Shown: in pieces, positions 34,651 through 42,166 of the stretch
Layout of the letters: each line of letters begins with the position of its first letter
Numbering within the stretch: the first letter of the stretch is position 1
NCBI RefSeq assembly: GCF_001507595.1
Contig: NZ_LQBQ01000035.1
Location: forward strand, 1-64,000
Reading direction: 5' to 3'
Source: Ruegeria marisrubri
Lineage (GTDB): Bacteria; Pseudomonadota; Alphaproteobacteria; Rhodobacterales; Rhodobacteraceae
DNA: 64,000 bases
The notes under the pieces: generated by a model
Told to the model about the DNA's origin: nothing
What the model saw: only the letters and a program-made list of their open reading frames with translations
Databases searched by the model: none
Position numbers and translations under genes: made by a program

Positions 34651-35930
34651 CAGTCTCTCCGATAAACGTTCCGTCCGGCGACATAGGTGGCCAGCACCCT
34701 ACCTTGCATGCGCTGGCCGTCAAACGGGGTGTTCTGCGACTTTGACTTCAGCGTGAACCGATCCAGCACGAAGGGCACGTCCGGGTCGAACAGGACCAGA
34801 TCGGCGGGCGCGCCGGCCGACAGGCGCCCGCATTCCAGCCCAAGGCGGTTCGCCGGATTCAGGGACATGGCGCGGAACAGGGTCGGCAGGTCAAGCTGCT
34901 CGGAATGATACAGCCGCAGCGCCGCCGGCAGCAGCGTTTCCAGCGCCACCGCGCCCGAGGCCGCCTCTTCGAAGGGCAGGCGCTTGCTTTCCTCGTCCTG
35001 CGGCGTGTGCATCGAGCTGATGATGTCGATCAGCCCGGATCGCACAGCCTCGACCACCGCCAACCGGTCGTCCTCGGCACGCAGGGGCGGCTTGACCTTG
35101 AAGAAGGTCCGGTAATCGGCCACGTCGAACTCGTTCAGCGTCAGGTGGTGGATCGAAGTGCCCGCTGTGATGTCGAGCCCGTTGCGCTTGGCACGTTCCA
35201 ATGCGGGCAGGGCGCGGGCCGTGGTGATCTGATCGGCGTGGTATTTCGCCCCGGTCATCTCCAGCAGAGCGATATCACGATCCAGCCCCATCCGCTCGGC
35301 CATGGGCGAGACGGTGGGCAGGCCGCGCAACGTGGCGAACTTGCCGCTGGTGGCGGCAGCGCCGTTGCTCAGCCCCGGTTCCTGCGGGTGGCCGATGACC
35401 AGCGCGCCGCACGAGCGCGCATAGGTCAGCGCGCGGGAGAACACCTTGGTGTTGGCGATGACACGGTCGCAGTCGGTAAAGGCGACGGCGCCGGCATCCA
35501 TCAGGAACCCGATCTCGGTCATCTCGCGTCCCTCGCGCCCCTTGGTCAGCGCGGCCATGGGCAGAACGTGGACCGGCGTGTCGGCCTGCGCGCGGCGGGT
35601 GACGAATTCCAGTGTTTCGGGCGTGTCGATGGTGGGGTCCGTGTCGGGGCGGGTGACCATGGTGGTCACGCCCCCGGCGGCCGCGGCCAGACCGGCGGAC
35701 TTGTAGCTTTCCTTGTGCCGCTCGCCCGGCTCGCAGACCTTGACGCCGATATCGACGATGCCCGGGGCGAGGCACTTGCCTCGGCAATCGACGACTTCCG
35801 CGTCAGCGCCATCGGGCACGCCTTGCCCAACTGTCGTGATGTGCCCGTCGGAGACTTTCAGCCAGCCCTGCGCGTCGGTGCCGGCTTCGGGGTCGATCAG
35901 GCGGGCATTGGTAAAGAGAATGTCGCTCAT
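34650..35930 (-). CDS. Dihydroorotase-like protein lacking metal-binding and catalytic residues (pseudo-dihydroorotase)
   Basis: A 426-residue amidohydrolase-fold protein closely related to class I dihydroorotase (CLAPGIVD, EPGERHKESYKSAGLAAAAGG, HPQEPGLSNG, PADLVLFDP). However the HxH metal motif after PGxVD is replaced: D60-I-G-V-K64, so both His are gone. The catalytic Asp region TDHAPH is S305-S-M-H-T-P-Q311, with Met in place of Asp and Gln in place of the last His. It is therefore probably inactive, like the PyrC' subunits that pair with aspartate transcarbamoylase in Pseudomonas and others. It sits two genes after pyrB and overlaps plsY and the small gene upstream. A second, active dihydroorotase should exist elsewhere. 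Confidence 0.88.
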   Translation of the reverse strand: MSDILFTNARLIDPEAGTDAQGWLKVSDGHITTVGQGVPDGADAEVVDCRGKCLAPGIVDIGVKVCEPGERHKESYKSAGLAAAAGGVTTMVTRPDTDPTIDTPETLEFVTRRAQADTPVHVLPMAALTKGREGREMTEIGFLMDAGAVAFTDCDRVIANTKVFSRALTYARSCGALVIGHPQEPGLSNGAAATSGKFATLRGLPTVSPMAERMGLDRDIALLEMTGAKYHADQITTARALPALERAKRNGLDITAGTSIHHLTLNEFDVADYRTFFKVKPPLRAEDDRLAVVEAVRSGLIDIISSMHTPQDEESKRLPFEEAASGAVALETLLPAALRLYHSEQLDLPTLFRAMSLNPANRLGLECGRLSAGAPADLVLFDPDVPFVLDRFTLKSKSQNTPFDGQRMQGRVLATYVAGRNVYRRD

Positions 35931-36313
35931 GGCAGCGCCCTTTCGATGGCGGTCTTGGTTGCGGCGGGATCGGCCTGGTACTTGATCAGGTGCTTGTCGC
36001 CGGCCTTGGTGACGATCTGAACGAAACTGCCCATGGTGTTGACGGCCTCGATCTGGTTCAGCGGCACGATGCGCGGCCCGGGGCCGGTCAGGGTGGTGGC
36101 AGTCATCTCCCACTTGGCCTCCAGTTCTTCCGAGGCCAGATACCAGGCCCGTACGACAACCGCGGCCAATCCGGCCGGGGCGCCGGTCCAGGCATAGGGG
36201 TTGCCGATCAGCCACAGCACGGCCATTGCGCCGGCCATCGCGCCGGCGGCCAACCAGGTGTTGGTGCGGATATAGGCCCCTTTGTCAGGCGTAAAGGTCA
36301 CAGTATCAGCCAC
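35927..36313 (-). CDS. Small two-TM membrane protein, PH-domain-like
   Basis: A 128-residue protein with two hydrophobic helices (about residues 20-37 and 44-58) and a beta-rich C-terminal domain (WEMTATTLTGPGPRIVPLNQIEAV and GSFVQIVTKAGDKHLIKY) that reads like a bacterial PH domain (YdbT/bPH2 type). I choose the GTG at 36313, which begins a sensible N terminus; a longer frame overlaps the preceding gene deeply. Its stop overlaps the start of the dihydroorotase-like gene (ATGA). It lies inside the pyrB operon; a membrane-anchoring role is inference. Confidence 0.68.
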   Translation of the reverse strand: MADTVTFTPDKGAYIRTNTWLAAGAMAGAMAVLWLIGNPYAWTGAPAGLAAVVVRAWYLASEELEAKWEMTATTLTGPGPRIVPLNQIEAVNTMGSFVQIVTKAGDKHLIKYQADPAATKTAIERALP

Positions 36314-36819
36314 AGGATGCCTCCCACGATCAAAACCAGTATCAGGGCCAAGAAAATTGAACCAATTCGTCTCGCCTTGTCGTCCTGGAAAACGCGACCG
36401 GGCGGGGCAGAATAGGGGCGTGCGCTTTGCGTCTCGATCGGCGCGCCGCGCCAGTTCGTCGCCTCTTCGGTATAAAGGCCCACCAATGTCAGACGCGGGT
36501 CCGGTTGTAGCTCCTCCGCGCGGTCTTGAAAGGCCTTGCTGCGCAGCACCATGACCCAGCCCTTGATCCGGTCCAGAGTCGCCCGGTCCAGCTGATCCGC
36601 CGAGATGCCGCAACCCTCGGACAGGTAGCCATAGAGGCCCAACTCCTCCAGATCCGAGACGGGAAAGACGTCGATCTGCGTGTGATCGAGGCTGTCGACC
36701 CCGAGCATCTGCTCGGCCGCGCCGGGTTCGCGCAGGAAACGCGCCTCTTCGGGGCGCATGTCCAGCGTGAACAGGCGCAGGACGCCACGTTCGCCCGGTG
36801 CGACGCTCAACTCACTCAT
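36298..36819 (-). CDS. C-tail-anchored protein of unknown function in the pyrB operon
   Basis: A 173-residue protein: soluble N-terminal domain of about 140 residues ([42 protein letters not shown]) and a single hydrophobic helix at the very C terminus (about 152-172, [22 protein letters not shown]). It has no signal peptide, so it would be tail-anchored with its domain in the cytoplasm. Its start overlaps the pyrB stop by four bases and its end overlaps the next gene by 16. No family is recognised. Tight coupling to pyrB suggests a partner of aspartate carbamoyltransferase. Confidence 0.75.
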   Translation of the reverse strand: MSELSVAPGERGVLRLFTLDMRPEEARFLREPGAAEQMLGVDSLDHTQIDVFPVSDLEELGLYGYLSEGCGISADQLDRATLDRIKGWVMVLRSKAFQDRAEELQPDPRLTLVGLYTEEATNWRGAPIETQSARPYSAPPGRVFQDDKARRIGSIFLALILVLIVGGILWLIL

Positions 36820-37751
36820 GCCGCGCCACGCAGGTTGCGGGCCAACAGTTCCATCGCCGCCATGCGCACGGCCACGCCCATCTCGACCTGGTCCTGGATG
36901 ACCGAGCGGTTGATGTCGTCGGCCAGCGTGCCGTCGATTTCCACCCCGCGGTTCATCGGGCCGGGATGCATCACGATTGCATCGGGCTTGGCCAGTGCCA
37001 GTTTCTCGGAATCCAGACCATAGCGGTGGTAGTATTCGCGTTCCGACGGGATGAAACCGCCATCCATGCGCTCTTTCTGAAGCCGCAGCATCATCACCAC
37101 GTCCACGTCCTTTAGGCCCTCGTGCATGTCGTCATGGACCTCGGCGCCGAACTCGGCGAAATGCGCGGGCACCAGCGTCGGCGGGCCGATCAGGCGGATT
37201 CGGTTTTCCATCTTGCCCAGCAGGATCAGGTTAGACCGCGCCACGCGGCTGTGCGCGATGTCGCCGCAGATGGCCACGTTCAGCCGGTGCAGCCGCCCTT
37301 TGGCGCGGCGGATGGTCAGCGCGTCCAGCAATGCCTGCGTGGGGTGTTCGTGCCGCCCGTCGCCTGCGTTCAGGACGGCGCAGTTCACCTTCTGCGCCAG
37401 CAGGTCCACCGCGCCCGAATGCGGATGGCGCACCACCAGCAGATCGGGATGCATGGCGTTCAGCGTCATCGCCGTGTCGATCAGGGTTTCGCCCTTTTTG
37501 ATCGAACTGGCCTGCATCGCCATGTTCATCACATCCGCGCCCAGCCGCTTGCCCGCCAACTCGAAACTGGCCTGCGTGCGGGTGGAGGCCTCGAAGAACA
37601 TGTTGATCTGGGTCAGCCCCGCCAGCACGTCGGCGCGTTTGGCCGGCTGGCGGTTCAGTTCGACGTATGTCTCGGCCAGGTCCAGAATGGCGGTGATGTC
37701 GCTGGGGGACAGGTGCTCGATGCCGAGAAGGTGACGATGGGCAAAACTCAT
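36816..37751 (-). CDS. pyrB: Aspartate carbamoyltransferase catalytic subunit
   Basis: A 311-residue enzyme that condenses carbamoyl phosphate with aspartate, the committed step of pyrimidine synthesis. [13 protein letters not shown] is the carbamoyl-phosphate loop; it has Gln in place of the more usual Arg after [18 protein letters not shown] and the [13 protein letters not shown] motif are conserved. No pyrI regulatory gene is near. The operon continues with two small membrane genes, the dihydroorotase-like gene and plsY. A dihydroorotase-like partner fits the class of ATCases that assemble with a dead DHOase. Confidence 0.95.
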   Translation of the reverse strand: MSFAHRHLLGIEHLSPSDITAILDLAETYVELNRQPAKRADVLAGLTQINMFFEASTRTQASFELAGKRLGADVMNMAMQASSIKKGETLIDTAMTLNAMHPDLLVVRHPHSGAVDLLAQKVNCAVLNAGDGRHEHPTQALLDALTIRRAKGRLHRLNVAICGDIAHSRVARSNLILLGKMENRIRLIGPPTLVPAHFAEFGAEVHDDMHEGLKDVDVVMMLRLQKERMDGGFIPSEREYYHRYGLDSEKLALAKPDAIVMHPGPMNRGVEIDGTLADDINRSVIQDQVEMGVAVRMAAMELLARNLRGAA

Positions 37752-37762
37752 GGGCCGGGCTC

Positions 37763-37787
37763 CTGTCTGACAGTCGGGCCGCTTATA
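37763..37787 (-). promoter_or_regulatory. pyrB leader: -10-like element and small dyad
   Basis: On the minus strand TATAAG (37787-37782) is a good -10 candidate about 30 bases before the pyrB start, followed by the perfect dyad CTGTC-A-GACAG (37773-37763) between it and the ribosome binding site. The dyad could be an operator or a leader structure. No -35 with good spacing is evident. Confidence 0.4.
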
Positions 37788-37838
37788 GGAAGGACAGGGC
37801 GGCGGGGCAACATGATCCGGGGTCGCGGAAGGGCGCGA

Positions 37839-38528
37839 TCAGGGTGTTTTCTCGCAGATGCCGTCATCGGAGCATTCGTGGCCCGGATCACAGGGCTGCC
37901 CGTCGCCGCAGCCCGTCGCCTCCAGATCCTCGCATCCCCCGTTGTCGAGGCAACGCTGCCCGGGTCTGCACCATTTGCCATAGCCGCAATCGACCGCCTT
38001 GACGGGGACGCATCCCTGATGTTCCGAACATTTGAAGCCGGGGCGGCACTGCGAGCCGGTTTCGGGGCAGAGGAACCATCCGGGCCGCGTGCAGCCTCCG
38101 TCCGGCAGGCAGGTGGACCCGGCAGGGCAGACGCGGCCGCCGACACATTTCGTGGGCGGGCGTATCTCGGCCCGGCCATCTCCTTCCCGGACGCATTCAC
38201 CGGTTCTGGTGCAGGTCATTCCCGGCGGGCATGTCAGGCCCGAGGTGCATTTGCCGGGTCCGGCCGGCGCGCAACGGGTGCCGCCGGCGACACATTCCTC
38301 GAACGGCCCGCAAGAACGCCCGCCCCCGCAATAGGTGCCGCCCGGCGGAATGCAGTAGCCGTCCCAGCTGCATCGCTGAGAGGGCGAGCAGCAATTGAAC
38401 TGGCCACAGCGGATCTGGCCCGGGCGGCATTCGGAACGCCCGCCCTCGGCAGCCGCGAACGTGCCCGTCAGAACGAGCAGGATCGTGGAAAGGAAGAATC
38501 GGACCAAACTATGCATGAATGTCGCCAT
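37839..38528 (-). CDS. Secreted cysteine-rich repeat protein (seven C-x5-C-x5-C-x5-C units)
   Basis: A 229-residue protein (225 if the second ATG at 38516 is used) with a signal peptide ([20 protein letters not shown]) and a mature part of about 200 residues containing 30 cysteines. They form seven successive units of C-x5/6-C-x5-C-x5/6-C, e.g. [19 protein letters not shown] and [19 protein letters not shown]. It should be exported and heavily disulfide-bonded, in the periplasm or outside. I do not recognise a family; the units recall small knottin or EGF-like folds. It lies just upstream of pyrB on the same strand but with its own start region, divergent from the UDG gene by 73 bases. Confidence 0.8.
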   Translation of the reverse strand: MATFMHSLVRFFLSTILLVLTGTFAAAEGGRSECRPGQIRCGQFNCCSPSQRCSWDGYCIPPGGTYCGGGRSCGPFEECVAGGTRCAPAGPGKCTSGLTCPPGMTCTRTGECVREGDGRAEIRPPTKCVGGRVCPAGSTCLPDGGCTRPGWFLCPETGSQCRPGFKCSEHQGCVPVKAVDCGYGKWCRPGQRCLDNGGCEDLEATGCGDGQPCDPGHECSDDGICEKTP

Positions 38529-38601
38529 GGTCGGGTGCAGCGAAGACGCAGGCAAGGGCATTTCTCTTTCCCTTGCCGCCAAGGCAGTTAGATTGGGAGG
38601 C

Positions 38602-39369
38602 ATGGAATCGGCAATCGACCATGAAACCGCCCGCGCATTGCTGGAATGGCAGATCGAACTGGGCGCGACGGAAGCCATCGGGGACACTCCGGTGGACCGG
38701 TATGCCCTGCCCGATACCGCCCCCAAGGCGAAAAAGCCCGAGGTCGCGCAGAGGGCCCCCGCCAAGCCCAAGGAAGTCGATCCTGTCGAATTGGCGCGAA
38801 AAGCGGCAGCTGCCGCCAATTCGCTCGACGAGTTGCGCGCGGCGTTGCAGGAGTTTGAACATTGCGAACTCAAACGCGGTGCGCGCAACCTGGTCTTTGC
38901 CGACGGAACGCCGGGCGCGCGTGTCATGATCATCGGCGAAGCCCCGGGCCGCGATGAAGACCGCGAAGGGTTGCCCTTTGTCGGGCGCGCCGGTCAGTTG
39001 CTGGATCGCATGCTGGCGGCCATTGATCTGAACCGCCGCGAAAACGTCTACATCACGAACGTTCTGCCGTGGCGCCCACCGCAGAACCGCGACCCAAAGC
39101 CCGAGGAAATCGGCATGATGAAGCCCTTCCTCGAGCGTCACGTCGCGTTGGCAAAGCCCGAGATCCTCGTGCTCATGGGCAATATCAGTTGTCAGGCCGT
39201 GCTGGGCAAACGGGGCATAACCCGCCTGCACGGGCGATGGGATCAGGCGATGAACCTGCCGGTGATCCCGATGTTCCACCCGGCCTATCTGCTGCGCCAG
39301 CCGCACATGAAACGGCAGGCCTGGGCGGACCTGCTGGAACTCAAGGCGCGTCTGGGAGGATTGCAATGA
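38602..39369 (+). CDS. Uracil-DNA glycosylase, family-4-like, lacking Fe-S cysteines
   Basis: A 255-residue UDG-superfamily protein. Motif [13 protein letters not shown] (112-123) and [29 protein letters not shown] and [10 protein letters not shown] are those of family 4 enzymes, and the last holds the catalytic-loop His. The four Fe-S cysteines of classic family 4 are mostly missing: the CxxC pair is F85-E-H-C88, the third is Trp157 (PWRPP instead of KCRPP) and the fourth Met173. It excises uracil from DNA. It begins with about 80 Ala/Lys/Glu-rich residues, a low-complexity N-terminal extension. ATG 38602 has GGGAGG upstream. Coupled to the phosphoesterase gene by four bases. Confidence 0.83.
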   Translation: MESAIDHETARALLEWQIELGATEAIGDTPVDRYALPDTAPKAKKPEVAQRAPAKPKEVDPVELARKAAAAANSLDELRAALQEFEHCELKRGARNLVFADGTPGARVMIIGEAPGRDEDREGLPFVGRAGQLLDRMLAAIDLNRRENVYITNVLPWRPPQNRDPKPEEIGMMKPFLERHVALAKPEILVLMGNISCQAVLGKRGITRLHGRWDQAMNLPVIPMFHPAYLLRQPHMKRQAWADLLELKARLGGLQ

Positions 39370-39965
39370 AAGTGCTGGCCTTTTCCGATCTTCACATGGC
39401 GCGGGCCCGCGCCGCGGATCTGGTTCAGGCCAGCAGCGAGGCCGATCTCGTGATCGGCGCCGGCGACTATTGCAACATGCGTCAGGGTCTGCCCGAGGCG
39501 ATGTCCATGCTGTCAGGCATTTCCGCGCCTCTGGTCCTGGTGCCCGGCAATGCCGAAAGCGCCGAGGAACTGGCCGCAGCCGTGCCCGAAGGTGTCCATG
39601 TCCTGCATGGCAGCGGGATGACGGTGGATGGTGTGCGCCTGTTCGGGCTGGGCTACGGGGTGCCGGTGACACCGTTCGGCGACTGGTCCTGCGACATGAC
39701 CGAAGCCGAGGCAACCGAGATGCTGGATCGCTGCGACCGGGCGGACATTCTGATCGTTCATTCTCCGCCCAAGGGCACCGGCGACGTGACCTCGCAAGGG
39801 GTTTCGGTGGGGTCGATCGCGGTGCGGGACGCGATCGAGCGGATCCAGCCGAAACTGGCGTTTTGCGGCCATATTCACGACAGCTGGGGGTTTCGCGGCG
39901 CCATCGGGAAAACGGCGGTCGCCAACCTCGGTCCCACCGTGAACTGGTTCGAGATTACCGCATGA
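39366..39965 (+). CDS. Calcineurin-like metallophosphoesterase
   Basis: A 199-residue protein with the metallophosphoesterase motifs in order: FSDLHMA (metal-binding Asp and His), GAGDYC (GD), VPGNAE (GN, with Glu/Ala in place of His-Glu), [10 protein letters not shown] and CGHIHDSWG (GHxH). It probably cleaves phosphate mono- or diesters. The ATG at 39366 overlaps the UDG stop. The GNxE variation at the GNH(E/D) position is notable and may reduce activity or alter substrate. The substrate is unknown. Confidence 0.82.
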   Translation: MKVLAFSDLHMARARAADLVQASSEADLVIGAGDYCNMRQGLPEAMSMLSGISAPLVLVPGNAESAEELAAAVPEGVHVLHGSGMTVDGVRLFGLGYGVPVTPFGDWSCDMTEAEATEMLDRCDRADILIVHSPPKGTGDVTSQGVSVGSIAVRDAIERIQPKLAFCGHIHDSWGFRGAIGKTAVANLGPTVNWFEITA

Positions 39966-40056
39966 TCCAAAAAGCAGCGTTGCCGGGACGGCCGGAGGAG
40001 CGATTTGCTCAACGCCGTCAACTCGGCTCTCAATGATGGAAAGGCCCTGAAAATCC

Positions 40057-40599
40057 ATGTCGCGCATCGACGAAAACAAGGAATTCATCCCGGTTCGCAT
40101 CGCCGTTCTGACCGTATCCGACACGCGGTCAATGGAAGAGGACCGATCGGGGCAGACCCTGGTAGACCGCATCGAACGCGCGGGGCATCACCTCGCCGAC
40201 CGCAGGATCGTGCGCGACGAACGCGCCGACATCGCGGCGCAGCTGCGCGAATGGGTGGCCGATCCCGAGATTGACGTGGTGATCTCCACCGGCGGCACCG
40301 GATTGACCGGCCGGGACGTTACCGTCGAGGCGCACAGGGATGTCTACGAGAAGGAAATCGAGGCGTTCGGAACCGTTTTCACGATCGTTTCGATGGAGAA
40401 GATCGGCACCTCCGCCGTGCAGTCCCGGGCAACCGGCGGGGTTGCGGGAGGAACCTACCTGTTCGCGCTGCCCGGCAGCCCCGGCGCCTGCAAGGACGCA
40501 TGGGACGGAATACTGGAAAAACAGCTCGACTACCGTCACCGCCCCTGCAACTTTGTCGAGATAATGCCTCGATTGGACGAACACCTGCGACGGAAGTAG
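40057..40599 (+). CDS. moaB: Molybdenum cofactor biosynthesis protein B
   Basis: A 180-residue MoaB/Mog-fold protein. RIAVLTVSDTRSMEEDRSGQ, VVISTGGTGLTGRDVTVEA and FALPGSPGACKDAWD are typical, including the MPT-binding GGTG motif. It adenylates molybdopterin before molybdate insertion by MoeA. It is isolated from the other Mo genes in the window (moaDE at 25.6 kb, moeA at 58.3 kb). Gene start at ATG 40057 with a GAAAATCC-type leader. Confidence 0.92.
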   Translation: MSRIDENKEFIPVRIAVLTVSDTRSMEEDRSGQTLVDRIERAGHHLADRRIVRDERADIAAQLREWVADPEIDVVISTGGTGLTGRDVTVEAHRDVYEKEIEAFGTVFTIVSMEKIGTSAVQSRATGGVAGGTYLFALPGSPGACKDAWDGILEKQLDYRHRPCNFVEIMPRLDEHLRRK

Positions 40600-40706
40600 A
40601 CTGTTTCCGCGTATCATAGCTTGTAACCGCTTTGTGGCTTGGCATTTTTCATTGCCCAGCTACGTTCAGCGGGGAGTGTTCCGATGTGACCGGAGTGACC
40701 TGACAG

Positions 40707-42161
40707 ATGCGATTCTTGCGGCAGAGCCTGATCGGGGTGTTTCTGGCGTCTTTGACGCTGGCGTTGCTGATCTATGCCGCACAGATGATCGTGGGTGCGG
40801 TGCAAGAGTTCATGGCGCGGGACAGCCAGCCCGTGCAGGGGCGGGAAAGAGTGTTCACCGTCAATGTCCGGACCGCCGAGCTGGAAACGGTTACCCCTTA
40901 TCTGGAAGTCTTTGGCGAGGTGCAGAGCCGCCGCAGGCTGGAATTGCGCGCGGCTGTCGGTGGGCGGGTGATCGCCCTTTCCGAAAATTTCGAGGAAGGC
41001 GGACGGGTCAGCGCCGGGGAAGTTCTGGTCGAACTGGATCCGGCGGATGCCCTCTCGGAACTGGATAGCGCAAAGTCCGACCTGCTGGACGCTCAGGTCG
41101 AACAACGTGATGCCGAACGGTCGCTGCTGCTGGCCAGGGATGAACTAAAGGCGGCAGAGGCTCAGGCCCAGTTGCGCGAGCGGGCGTTGAAGCGCCAGCA
41201 GGATCTGGCCGAACGTGGGTTCGGCTCCGAGGCGAGCGTCGAAACCGCGGAACTGGCTGCGGCCTCGGCGCGGCAAGCGGTTCTGGCCCGGCGCATCGCC
41301 GTGGCGCAGGCCGAATCCCGGGTCGATCAGGCCGCCACGCGATTGGCGCGTGCCCGCATCGCCCTTGAAACGGCTGAGCGTGATCTCGAGGATCTGACCA
41401 TTCGTGCCCGGTTCGACGGCACGCTCAGCGGCGTGACGCTCGTCGAGGGCCGGCTTGTTGCCGCCAACGAGAAACTGGCCGAATTGGTGGATCCGCGGGC
41501 ATTGGAAGTGGCCTTTCGTGTCTCAACAGCGCAATATGTCCGGCTGCTGGACGAAGAGGGGCGCCTGATCCCGGCACCGGTCAGGGTTTCGCTCGAGGTC
41601 ACGGGGGCCGACGTGAGCGCGACAGGTGTAATCAGCCGGGACAGCGGCACCGCGGGCGAAGGGCAGTCGGGGCGCCTGATTTTCGCCCGGTTGAATGATG
41701 CGCCCGGTTTCAAGCCCGGCGATTTTGTCACGGTGTCAGTCACGGAACAGCCGTTGGAGAACGTGGTGCGGCTACCGTCCTCGGCTCTGGATGCTTCGGG
41801 AACGGTTCTGGTGCTGGGGCAGGATGAACGTCTTGAAATGCTGCCGGTAGAGCTGGTGCGGCGTCAGGGCAACGAGGTTCTGCTGCGCGGAGACGGGCTG
41901 GCGGGGCGCGAAGTGGTGATTGGCCGGACGCCCTTGTTGGGAACGGGGGTGCGGGTGCGGCCCCTGCGAACCGAAGCTCGGGCCGATCTGGCGCAAGAGA
42001 TGATCGAGTTGACCGAAGAGCGCCGCTCGACCCTGGTTTCGGTCGTCGAGACCAGCGAGCGCCTGTCGGACGAGGCCAAGGCCAAGGCGTTGCGCCTGCT
42101 TGCCGAAACCAGGGTTCCGGCTCGGTTGGTCCGGCAACTTGAAAGCCGGACCGGGGGCTGA
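40707..42161 (+). CDS. RND efflux system periplasmic adaptor (membrane fusion protein)
   Basis: A 484-residue adaptor: N-terminal membrane anchor (about residues 8-28), a lipoyl half (VFGEVQSRRRLELRAAVGGRVIAL), a long coiled-coil hairpin (about 115-215, rich in Ala/Glu/Arg), the second lipoyl half (LTIRARFDGTLSGVTLVEGRLV), a beta-barrel and a C-terminal extension. The ATG at 40707 is six bases after a weak Shine-Dalgarno sequence. It is followed five bases later by the RND pump. No TolC gene is adjacent. Exported compounds are unknown. Confidence 0.9.
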   Translation: MRFLRQSLIGVFLASLTLALLIYAAQMIVGAVQEFMARDSQPVQGRERVFTVNVRTAELETVTPYLEVFGEVQSRRRLELRAAVGGRVIALSENFEEGGRVSAGEVLVELDPADALSELDSAKSDLLDAQVEQRDAERSLLLARDELKAAEAQAQLRERALKRQQDLAERGFGSEASVETAELAAASARQAVLARRIAVAQAESRVDQAATRLARARIALETAERDLEDLTIRARFDGTLSGVTLVEGRLVAANEKLAELVDPRALEVAFRVSTAQYVRLLDEEGRLIPAPVRVSLEVTGADVSATGVISRDSGTAGEGQSGRLIFARLNDAPGFKPGDFVTVSVTEQPLENVVRLPSSALDASGTVLVLGQDERLEMLPVELVRRQGNEVLLRGDGLAGREVVIGRTPLLGTGVRVRPLRTEARADLAQEMIELTEERRSTLVSVVETSERLSDEAKAKALRLLAETRVPARLVRQLESRTGG

Positions 42162-42166
42162 GACAG

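Noticed and set aside
37122-38591. 489-residue plus-strand frame across pyrB and the Cys-rich gene
   Set aside because: Antisense to pyrB and to a gene with a signal peptide and ordered Cys units; no ribosome binding site or family.
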